A DNA stretch of 64,000 nt. Origin: Fidelibacterota bacterium UBA6531. GTDB lineage: Bacteria; Fidelibacterota; Marinisomatia; Marinisomatales; TCS55. The DNA lies in the NCBI GenBank assembly GCA_002436185.1, contig DJKX01000040.1:75705-139704 (forward strand), in the 5' to 3' direction. Numbering within the stretch: the stretch's first letter is position 1; every line of letters starts with the position of its first letter. A model generated the notes under the pieces. That model did no database searches and was not told the origin of the DNA. It saw only the letters and a program-made list of their open reading frames with translations. Shown one piece after another: positions 35,869-43,343 of this stretch. Made by a program: the position numbers and the translations under genes.

Positions 35869-36861
35869 CTATTCTGATACTAGATCCCTAGACATAAGTT
35901 CGTTAACGGATTCACGAGGGTCTTTGTTATTATAAAGAACATTATATACTGCCAATGAAATTGGCATCTCTACAATATGTTTTTGACATAATTGATAAAT
36001 GGCTTTTGCTGTTTTAACACCTTCCGCAACCATTTTCATTTCAGATAATATTTCATCTAATTTTCTACCTTTTCCAATTTCCTCACCTACAAAGCGATTT
36101 CGACTATGTTTGCTGGAGCATGTTACAAATAAATCGCCGATACCACTCAATCCGGCAAATGTTTTCTCTTTTGCTCCCATGGCAACACCCAACCGAGTCA
36201 TTTCAGCGATTCCCCTTGTTAAAATTGCTGCTTTCGTATTATCGCCAAATCCGATTCCGTCACATATTCCTGCAGCGATTGCAATAACGTTTTTTAATGA
36301 ACCACCTAATTCGATACCTAGAATATCATTATTTGTATATACTCGCAACACAGATGATGAAAATATTTTCTGCACCATTTTACGTGCATTTTCATCTGTT
36401 GATGCAGCCACCAATGTTGTTGGAATTTTCTTCACAACTTCCTCGGCATGGCTGGGACCGTATAACGAAACAATAGGCACATCTTTTCCTGGTGTTTCCT
36501 CACGAATAACTGCACTCATCGTCAATAATGAATCAATTTCTAATCCCTTGGAAATATTGACAATTATAACACTGTTACTTATAAATGTATTAGCATGTGA
36601 TATTAAATCACGAACACTGTGGGATGGAACGGCGACAACGATTATGTCTGCTTTGTCTAGAGCAAACTCTAAATCAGAAGTGAAATTGATATTATCGGAA
36701 AATGTGAAATTATCGATGAAGGTGTGTTTACGATCATTTTGCATCAAATTCGCCTTTTGAAAATCCCGCTGCCAAAGAATGACATTATGATCATTATGTG
36801 CTAAAGACTCACCTATAGCCGAACCCCAACTGCCTGTACCTAGTATTGAAATTTTACTCAT
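35869..36861 (-). CDS. gpsA: Glycerol-3-phosphate dehydrogenase [NAD(P)+]
   Basis: A 330-residue cytosolic enzyme that reduces dihydroxyacetone phosphate to sn-glycerol 3-phosphate for phospholipid synthesis. It begins with the Rossmann motif ILGTGSWGSAIGESLA. Further marks are VNISKGLE, the catalytic lysine region GGSLKNVIAIAAGICDG, and AGLSGIGDLFVTCSS. Next to an acyl-CoA synthetase gene, which suits lipid metabolism. Confidence 0.97.
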   Translation of the reverse strand: MSKISILGTGSWGSAIGESLAHNDHNVILWQRDFQKANLMQNDRKHTFIDNFTFSDNINFTSDLEFALDKADIIVVAVPSHSVRDLISHANTFISNSVIIVNISKGLEIDSLLTMSAVIREETPGKDVPIVSLYGPSHAEEVVKKIPTTLVAASTDENARKMVQKIFSSSVLRVYTNNDILGIELGGSLKNVIAIAAGICDGIGFGDNTKAAILTRGIAEMTRLGVAMGAKEKTFAGLSGIGDLFVTCSSKHSRNRFVGEEIGKGRKLDEILSEMKMVAEGVKTAKAIYQLCQKHIVEMPISLAVYNVLYNNKDPRESVNELMSRDLVSE

Positions 36862-36900
36862 GGAATAAGAAGATAATGTATTAGTTTAAGCTAATTAATG

Positions 36901-38682
36901 TTATGCTTGATATATGCTATCTATTAAATCTGCATATTTTTTCTCAACTACCTTACGTTTTACTTTAAGAGTAGGAGTTAATTCACCAGTATCCACAGAC
37001 CATACATCAGCGACTAATTTAAATTTCTTTATTGTTTCATAATGTGCAAATCCATCCATGGCTTTGTTGACAATTTCTTCAAACAATTCGATTGTTTGTT
37101 CATCGTTTATTATATCATCAGAAATTCCCTTTTTTAGAGCCCAGTCATTTAATGTATCAGGTGCTGCCACAATCAATGCAGAAATAAAATTTCTCCTATC
37201 CCCTACAACAACTACTTGTTCGACGTATTTTGATGCAACGAGGGCGTTTTCCATTGGAGCCGGAGCAATATTTTTTCCTCCTGAAGTAACAATAATATTC
37301 TTTTTTCTATCGGTAATTCTTAAAAACCCATCTTCATCAAATTCACCTATATCACCTGTGTGAAACCAACCTTCCTCATCGATTGATTCTCTTGTTTCTG
37401 CTTCGTTATTATAATATCCCAGCATCACATTATCCCCTCGGCAAATGATTTCACCATCATCTGCAATCTTTACCTCAACTCCCTCGATTGGTTGCCCGAC
37501 TGTTCCAAATTTTACATGCTCAAGTCTATTATTTGTTATCACAGGACTTGTCTCAGTTAAACCATATCCTTCTAGGATTATTATATTTGCAGCTGCAAAA
37601 AATTCCGCTATTTCCTGGGATAAAGGCGCACCACCCGAAACAAAGAATCTTAATCGTCCGCCAACACGTTCCTTTATTTTTGAAAATACTAGTTTTTCAG
37701 CTAGTCCAAATTTGAACCCTAACCATCCGTCAGGACGATTATTTTTACAAATATATTGCATAGCTTCTTTACCAACACCAATCGCCCACCAAAATATCTT
37801 TTGACGTATTGGAGGATCATTACTCACTTTATCAAGCATTTTAGCATACATTTTTTCATAAAGCCGAGGAACACTGGCCATGACTGTCGGTTTAACTTCG
37901 CCCATATTTTCTGCTACAGAATCGATGCTTTCAGCATAATAAACACGACCTCCGGATGAGAATCCGGTAAAATGGCCTACCATTCGTTCAAAAACATGGC
38001 TTAAAGGCAGAAATGATAAGAAAACGTCACTTTCATCAATATGAATAGATTTTCTACCGCTTAAGATATTAGACACTAAATTTTTGTGCGAAAGCATGGC
38101 GCCCTTTGGATTTCCTGTTGTACCACTCGTATATATTAATGTCAATAAATCATCCGGTTTAATTGTGTTGGCAATTGCTTTTAGATTAAAATTTGTTTCA
38201 TCCTTGAAAACTTTACCTTTTTCTAATAATTGACTGAAATTGATCACATCATCCTCGTCCGTAACAGAATCATCCATGAGTATATATGCTTTCATATGTT
38301 CGCATTTTTGTAATAATGATCTTGTTTTACTCAATTGATCTTTATTTTCAACAAATGCATAATGAGTTTCAGAATCGTCGAAAATATAATTTATTTGAGG
38401 ATTCGTTAATGTCGGATACACGGTCACAGTTACTGCTCCCAACCCTGTAATAGCATAATCAGCATATGCCCATTTGGATGTATTGGTAGAAAGAATGGCA
38501 ATTTTATCCTCCTTTTGAACACCTAATGATGCTAATCCGCTTGCAAGATTTTCCACTATCTCACCCGCATCTTTATACGTTTTACCCTGCCATTCGCCAT
38601 TGATCTTATCAAAAAATGCAGGATTATCTGCATATTTTTCAATACTTTGAATAAACATGTCTGCTATTGTTATATAGCTCAT
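36901..38682 (-). CDS. Long-chain fatty acid-CoA ligase (AMP-binding)
   Basis: An acyl-adenylate-forming enzyme of about 593 residues that activates long-chain fatty acids. The AMP-binding signature is LIYTSGTTGNPKGAMLSH (about 195-212). Further on are ILEGYGLTETSPV, GWFHTGDIGEFDEDGFL and the C-terminal ITDRKKNIIVTSGGKNIAP. The best start is ATG 38682, ten bases after AAAGGAG; the TTG at 38691 lies too close to it. It resembles the FadD15/ACSL-type group with a longer C-terminus. Confidence 0.93.
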   Translation of the reverse strand: MSYITIADMFIQSIEKYADNPAFFDKINGEWQGKTYKDAGEIVENLASGLASLGVQKEDKIAILSTNTSKWAYADYAITGLGAVTVTVYPTLTNPQINYIFDDSETHYAFVENKDQLSKTRSLLQKCEHMKAYILMDDSVTDEDDVINFSQLLEKGKVFKDETNFNLKAIANTIKPDDLLTLIYTSGTTGNPKGAMLSHKNLVSNILSGRKSIHIDESDVFLSFLPLSHVFERMVGHFTGFSSGGRVYYAESIDSVAENMGEVKPTVMASVPRLYEKMYAKMLDKVSNDPPIRQKIFWWAIGVGKEAMQYICKNNRPDGWLGFKFGLAEKLVFSKIKERVGGRLRFFVSGGAPLSQEIAEFFAAANIIILEGYGLTETSPVITNNRLEHVKFGTVGQPIEGVEVKIADDGEIICRGDNVMLGYYNNEAETRESIDEEGWFHTGDIGEFDEDGFLRITDRKKNIIVTSGGKNIAPAPMENALVASKYVEQVVVVGDRRNFISALIVAAPDTLNDWALKKGISDDIINDEQTIELFEEIVNKAMDGFAHYETIKKFKLVADVWSVDTGELTPTLKVKRKVVEKKYADLIDSIYQA

Positions 38683-38763
38683 TATGATCAAACTCCTTTT
38701 AAAATGCGTTTAAATATATTGATATTATTTTAATAAATAGTCTAATTTTATTCATCGAAATAT

Positions 38764-38847
38764 GCCGGGGTGGCGGAATTGGTAGACGCGTTGGTCTCAA
38801 AAACCAATGAGGCTTTCCTCGTGCCGGTTCGACTCCGGCCCTCGGCA
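38764..38847 (+). tRNA. tRNA-Leu (CAA)
   Basis: A class II tRNA of 84 bases with a long variable arm. The acceptor is GCCGGGG with CCTCGGC, and the anticodon stem TTGGT/ACCAA encloses loop CTCAAAA (anticodon CAA). The D-loop begins GGCGGAATTGGTAGAC, as is usual for tRNA-Leu. It is on the plus strand, divergent from the acyl-CoA synthetase gene. Confidence 0.96.
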
Positions 38848-38938
38848 CAAATTTCGTTCATTTTTTTCTTGCATTTTTCGTGATTAAACTTTTACTTTAA
38901 ACACGAAGGTGCTGGTTTGGTACCTTTGGTATGTGGAA

Positions 38939-38990
38939 GGGGTAGATTTTCACTTTGCACCGAGGTCATTGTGAAATCTACCCCAATTTT
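38939..38990 (+). terminator. Long stem-loop with T-run downstream of tRNA-Leu
   Basis: GGGGTAGATTTTCAC (38939-38953) pairs with GTGAAATCTACCCC (38971-38984) with one bulged T, around a 17-base loop, and is followed by AATTTTTAT. On the plus strand it can end transcription from tRNA-Leu, about 90 bases downstream. The stem is unusually long for that job, so an inverted-repeat element or a small RNA 3' end is an alternative. Confidence 0.5.
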
Positions 38991-39157
38991 TATACTGACA
39001 CTTCATATATTCCTTCTGCTGACTCCTCGTTTTTATATACATTGAAAAGACTATTTATATATTCATTTAGTTCAACTAATTCTTTAAATAGATAATTTAA
39101 TTCAAGCAAGGAATCCTAAAAGATTATTTATAATTTAATCATTTCAAATACAAAAAT

Positions 39158-39184
39158 AAAAAGGGACAAAAATTGCCCCTTTTT
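39158..39184 (-). terminator. Terminator of the coiled-coil gene pair
   Basis: AAAAAGGG and CCCTTTTT form the stem, extended by CAA/TTG after an A-C mismatch. On the minus strand it is followed by TTTTTATTTTTG. It lies 27 bases beyond the stop of the gene ending at 39211. Confidence 0.8.
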
Positions 39185-39210
39185 TTAAATATATATAATT
39201 ATTCTAAATC

Positions 39211-39714
39211 TTACTTCTTTTTCTTCTTATCCTTTTCAAATACTTTTTCTTTCACTTCGTTCATATCTGTTTGTAATAAAGTAATTGACTGTTGAATTTC
39301 AGATAATGTTTGACTTGTCTTCCGTCTATTTCTATTAAAATCATCTTCTAAATCTGATAAATCCATTTCCACATCCACAAAACGTTTACTTACATCACGA
39401 TCCAGTTCATCCAAGTTAAATTGTACTTCAGAAATTAAATCAGCAAGAGAATCTGCAGTTGCATTAATTAAATTTGTATTTGCAATAATATCTTGCTGTG
39501 CTTTACGGACGTGCTTTCCTCTGCCAATAAATTGCAGATTCAATTTCCGTAGATCTTCACGAAATTCATTATGAATAACATCTACATGTTCCGCATCATT
39601 CGTGTTTAATACATCCATTCGCTTTATCATTTCACCGGACATATATTGAAAATACCCACCGGCAACTAATAAAACAGCTAGTAAACCAAATATAATTTTA
39701 TCTTTAACTGACAT
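39211..39714 (-). CDS. Single-pass membrane protein with periplasmic coiled coil, unknown function
   Basis: A 167-residue protein. A membrane helix at about 6-22 is followed by a long helical region with heptad-like hydrophobic spacing (FREDLRKLNLQFIGRG ... DSLADLISEVQFNLDELDRD), and the end is a run of lysines (KDKKKKK). GAGGAA precedes the ATG. It is 9 bases from the upstream small coiled-coil gene and shares its terminator. No family is recognised. Confidence 0.65.
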   Translation of the reverse strand: MSVKDKIIFGLLAVLLVAGGYFQYMSGEMIKRMDVLNTNDAEHVDVIHNEFREDLRKLNLQFIGRGKHVRKAQQDIIANTNLINATADSLADLISEVQFNLDELDRDVSKRFVDVEMDLSDLEDDFNRNRRKTSQTLSEIQQSITLLQTDMNEVKEKVFEKDKKKKK

Positions 39715-39723
39715 TTTTATTCC

Positions 39724-40032
39724 TCAATTTAATGATTCGAGTCTTTTTTCCCATTCGCTCATTTCTTGAACGTCTTCTTCAGGATCATTATCAGGAGTTT
39801 GTTCATTGGATTTTTCTTCCGTTTTTCCTGACTTTATATCTGCCATCATTTTTTCTTTTATTGTCGCATTTTCTTTCAATTCATTCATCAATGCATCAAC
39901 TTCTTCATTGAAATCTATAATCGTGTTTTCCAAGCGAACAATCAATTCATCTGTTAAAGTTGAACCATATTGTTCATTAACACCTTGAAGCAGGATTTTC
40001 AATTTTTCGTTTAAAATTCCATTATCTAACAT
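39724..40032 (-). CDS. Small coiled-coil protein, paralogue of the 57.7-kb protein
   Basis: A 102-residue, acidic, soluble protein. Residues 20-60 form a helix with DELIVRLENTIIDFNEEVDALMNEL, then a low-complexity Glu/Lys/Asp stretch, then the C-terminal motif SEWEKRLES. The protein at 57724-58191 has the same order, ADRLEKTVNGFHADASEMIDNL and SAWEKRLES, so the two are paralogues. No known domain. It precedes the single-pass coiled-coil protein. Confidence 0.7.
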   Translation of the reverse strand: MLDNGILNEKLKILLQGVNEQYGSTLTDELIVRLENTIIDFNEEVDALMNELKENATIKEKMMADIKSGKTEEKSNEQTPDNDPEEDVQEMSEWEKRLESLN

Positions 40033-40106
40033 AATAAAAAGTGATTTTAGCTATTTATAAATCTGTTGAAATTGATACACTCTAACTATAAAGACCAAAT
40101 GCTATT

Positions 40107-40592
40107 TTAAACATTAGCTATGTTTATTTTTTCTGATTGAAATAAAGTGATATTTTGATATTCTTTTAGGCCATATTTTGAAAATTCTTCAATCAATGGC
40201 CAAAATATTTTCTGCTGTAATGTGTATGGCAGCCAATCAACTGCATCAACTTCAGTAATTGATTTCCCCCCTCCTATTGACGTCTCTGATCCTCGTTTGA
40301 ATACATGCTTTTGTGCTATAATAAAAACATTTACTTGATCTTCTACATATACAGCAAGTGAATAATCATATCGGCGCAAATCTTTTTTTATTGGTGATAG
40401 GTAAGTTTTTATTAGGTGGCTTTCTTTTGTAAATAATTCTATTTCATAACCGAGTTTTTCTAATACAGTATAGCTTATTTCAAGCGCTTTTGATTGAGAT
40501 GTATTATAACGAAAAGAGCGCATCATTCGTGGAGGAGTTGGACATAATGAAAACTGCACACTTAACATAATAAAGAATAAAGTACGAATCAT
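40107..40592 (-). CDS. Exported protein of unknown function
   Basis: A 161-residue protein with an N-terminal signal (MIRTLFFIMLSVQFSLC); the Cys is not in a clean lipobox, so lipid attachment is doubtful. The mature part mixes beta strands and helices (ALEISYTVLEKLGYEIELFTKE ... YDYSLAVYVEDQVNVFIIAQ) and recalls small periplasmic proteins with a YajG/DUF4136-like fold, but I cannot assign it. It follows another exported protein after 9 bases, so the two are probably co-expressed. Confidence 0.65.
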   Translation of the reverse strand: MIRTLFFIMLSVQFSLCPTPPRMMRSFRYNTSQSKALEISYTVLEKLGYEIELFTKESHLIKTYLSPIKKDLRRYDYSLAVYVEDQVNVFIIAQKHVFKRGSETSIGGGKSITEVDAVDWLPYTLQQKIFWPLIEEFSKYGLKEYQNITLFQSEKINIANV

Positions 40593-40601
40593 TACAATCT
40601 T

Positions 40602-41297
40602 TTAATAAATATCATAAATAGATGGCAATTTTTGGTCTTCTACTTGATCTTCAGCTGATTGCATATAATCAGGATTATAGTAAACCAGTTTCAAAATACT
40701 TAACTCGTCTTCAAGAATGCTGTTTTCTGTCTGGGGCTGTTGAATAATGCCGTTCAAAATCAATAATATTCTTACCGGAGTGACATTCCATGAAGATCTA
40801 TAAAAAGAACGTGAATATTTAATATGTAAAATATTACTATATGAACTTGATGGTCCATTTACAGTTTGTTCCGTTGAAAATGGATTTCCATACACTTCAG
40901 AAATATTTTTTTCTAATCTGATAAATTTGTCAATTTGTTCATCAATATCATTATTATTTAATTCATAGTCTATTTCAACTTTCCAAAAACCGCTATCCGA
41001 ATAGACATAATTCACTACAACAGAATCCAAACCTAACACTCCAACTAGTTTTACTGATTTTTGGTCTGCACTTGTTTGAGCATCTGTAAAATTATCTAAT
41101 CCTGGTAATATGGAAATTGAGCTCCCCCATTTGTAACCTTTATAGCCAAAATCCAAACCAAGATCTAGATTCATATCCTCATCGATATTTATACTTGATT
41201 GTTCATTTAAAGCTGTTGTATCTATTGCATTTTCAACAATTTCATTTTGTGCAATTAATATTGAAAATATGTAAAGCGATAGTATAATGCGCTTCAT
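40602..41297 (-). CDS. Exported protein of unknown function
   Basis: A 231-residue protein with a short signal peptide (MKRIILSLYIFSILIAQ). The mature part has GYKWGSSISILPGLDN, which resembles the 'kWGms' opening of a common bacterial secreted domain, and ends in acidic residues. It is upstream of, and 9 bases from, the other exported protein and downstream of lepB. Function unknown. Confidence 0.68.
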   Translation of the reverse strand: MKRIILSLYIFSILIAQNEIVENAIDTTALNEQSSINIDEDMNLDLGLDFGYKGYKWGSSISILPGLDNFTDAQTSADQKSVKLVGVLGLDSVVVNYVYSDSGFWKVEIDYELNNNDIDEQIDKFIRLEKNISEVYGNPFSTEQTVNGPSSSYSNILHIKYSRSFYRSSWNVTPVRILLILNGIIQQPQTENSILEDELSILKLVYYNPDYMQSAEDQVEDQKLPSIYDIY

Positions 41298-41380
41298 TGT
41301 ATTCCTTACCTCGTTGTTTTTGGTTGCGCCTGAATAAGAAAAAATACGAACTAGGAAATACTAGAACAAGATGAAATATT

Positions 41381-42334
41381 TTATCTTATAATTGTTCCGA
41401 TACGATTAAATCGCGGTATCCACGTATCCAAATTCAATGACATGTAGGCAAATAATGCTTCACCTAATATGTAGTTTTCGGGTACAAAACCCCAAAATCT
41501 CGAATCAAGACTATTATCACGATTATCCCCCATTGCCCAATAATAATTCTGCTCAACTTCATATTCTTGCAAATTCATAACGGGTTGCCCATCAAAAAAC
41601 AATTCTCCCCTGGGCATATGTTTGGACCAGGGATTCAATAAATTCCCATTGGGGTAATATTCATCAAACACATCATAGGTACCTTTTCGGCGATAAAGGT
41701 CTGATGGATCTCTCATAGTAAAATGATACTCTCCATCACTATTTTTTAACGTTAATTCATGGTTATCCATCAACATTAATTGCATTACCAATAAGGCTGT
41801 TTCAGGCTCGATAGGAATTCGATCGCCTTTTTTTGGAATAATTGTATTAGCAAAATTATCTTTATTCCCCTTACCCATAAAAATATTTTGATCTTTCTGC
41901 TGACTCGCTGTTATGGGTAAAATGAATCGACCATGTTCAGGTAGTTCAAATTCGTTACCGTTAATAAACACTTTTCTATTTCTGATTTCCAATGTATCTC
42001 CCGGTTCTGCTACACATCGTTTTACATATTTTACATGTGGATCTCGAGGATATTTAAAAATAATGATATCACTTTGTTTTGGCTCTCTGTACTTGGGAAA
42101 ACGAAAATAGGGAATATCAAAGCCTATATCTGTATATGGAATTCCAATCCAATCGGGTGTGCGCATTCCATAAACAAAGCGATTGCCTATCAAAAAATCA
42201 CCGATCATGATGGTTTTTTCCATACTTCCGGTAGGCACGATATACGCTTCAATCAAGGTGACCTTTAATAAAAAGGCCACAAGTATGATCATAAATAGCG
42301 AGCGCGTTTCTTGTATAAATTTATTTTGGTTCAT
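41381..42334 (-). CDS. lepB: Signal peptidase I
   Basis: A 317-residue membrane protease that removes signal peptides from exported proteins. One N-terminal membrane helix is followed by the catalytic Ser in PTGSMEKT (about residue 36) and the general-base Lys in KYVKRCVAEPGD. The C-terminal box is GDNRDNSLDSRFWG. An insertion of about 110 residues separates the Lys box from GDNRDNS, which makes the protein longer than the minimal enzyme and is usual in FCB lineages. Confidence 0.96.
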   Translation of the reverse strand: MNQNKFIQETRSLFMIILVAFLLKVTLIEAYIVPTGSMEKTIMIGDFLIGNRFVYGMRTPDWIGIPYTDIGFDIPYFRFPKYREPKQSDIIIFKYPRDPHVKYVKRCVAEPGDTLEIRNRKVFINGNEFELPEHGRFILPITASQQKDQNIFMGKGNKDNFANTIIPKKGDRIPIEPETALLVMQLMLMDNHELTLKNSDGEYHFTMRDPSDLYRRKGTYDVFDEYYPNGNLLNPWSKHMPRGELFFDGQPVMNLQEYEVEQNYYWAMGDNRDNSLDSRFWGFVPENYILGEALFAYMSLNLDTWIPRFNRIGTIIR

Positions 42335-42371
42335 AGTTGAAATTAGGAATGATTTAAAATACGAATTTCAA

Positions 42372-43343
42372 CTATTCAAGTTCTATAGCCTTAAAATGTT
42401 TCAATTTGGGGCCATTATTTCCGAGCCTTATTGCAAATACATCCAAACGGATATCTTGATCTATTTCATAATCCATAATATATTTATCAATGGCATCGCT
42501 TAATCGCTGCAATTTTACTTCATCGACTTGATCTTCAATTCCGCCTAACGTTTTTCCTGCAGCCGTTTTTACTTCTGCAAAAACAATTTCATTATCTTTT
42601 TCTGCTACAATATCAATCTCACCATAAGGTGCACAATGATGATTTAACGCATGGATTTTATATCCCTTTTTGTAATATTCCAGCGCTGCCAATTTTTCAC
42701 CCCATTGCCCTATTTTTCGATTTTTCTGTAACCATGTAATAGTTGGCAAATTTTTTCTAACTGGTCTAAAGGATTTTCTATGAATAAGTGATGCTTTTTT
42801 TTTCTGCAATTTTTCAAGATGAACTTTAGTTCCATACCCTTTATGCTTTGCAAACCCATATTCAGGAAAAATGATGTCATATTGTTCCATTATTCTATCT
42901 CGTGTAACTTTAGCTATAATTGACGCTGCACGAATACAATCAACCTTATCATCCCCTTTTATTATACCTTCATTTGGAATGATCTGGTTTGGCAGAGCAT
43001 ATCCATCAATCAACGCTTTGTCTGGTTTCGGGTTCAGAGTACTTAATGCTTTGTACATTGCTTTATACGTTGCTTGCAAAATATTGATTTTATCAATTTC
43101 ATTTGCATTTACTATTCCAACTCCAATGCTGATAGCATTTTTCTTTATGTCGTCAAATAGTTTTTCCCGGCGTTTAGGTGATAATTTTTTAGAATCAGTC
43201 AAACCTGTTATGATGTGGTCATCCGGTAATATAACCGCTGCTGCAGTTACAGGCCCAGCCAATGGACCTCTGCCAGCTTCGTCAACACCTGCTATTATTT
43301 CCACAGCACTTCCGTAAATGTTACGCCATCTGACCTTAACCAA
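42372..43343 (-). CDS. rnhB: Ribonuclease HII fused to a YraN/UPF0102 nuclease-like domain
   Basis: A 323-residue two-domain protein. Residues 1-200 are RNase HII, which removes ribonucleotides and R-loops, with active-site acids in GVDEAGRG, LIDGYALP and VTRDRIMEQY. From about 208 a YraN domain follows: GQWGEKLAALEY, GEIDIVAEKD, and FAEVKT, the D-ExK layout of restriction-like nucleases. In many genomes rnhB and yraN are adjacent separate genes; here they are one frame. The start is ATG 43343 or GTG 43304, the latter cutting the overlap with comEC from 49 to 10 bases. Confidence 0.93.
   Translation of the reverse strand: MVKVRWRNIYGSAVEIIAGVDEAGRGPLAGPVTAAAVILPDDHIITGLTDSKKLSPKRREKLFDDIKKNAISIGVGIVNANEIDKINILQATYKAMYKALSTLNPKPDKALIDGYALPNQIIPNEGIIKGDDKVDCIRAASIIAKVTRDRIMEQYDIIFPEYGFAKHKGYGTKVHLEKLQKKKASLIHRKSFRPVRKNLPTITWLQKNRKIGQWGEKLAALEYYKKGYKIHALNHHCAPYGEIDIVAEKDNEIVFAEVKTAAGKTLGGIEDQVDEVKLQRLSDAIDKYIMDYEIDQDIRLDVFAIRLGNNGPKLKHFKAIELE

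Larger units (their letters stand above)
38848..39210. other. 363-base gene-free interval between tRNA-Leu and the coiled-coil genes
   Basis: No open frame of note on either strand. It holds a 14-bp inverted repeat at 38939-38984 and a terminator for the minus-strand genes at 39158-39184 (separate entries). The remainder is AT-rich with no promoter that I would defend. Confidence 0.7.
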
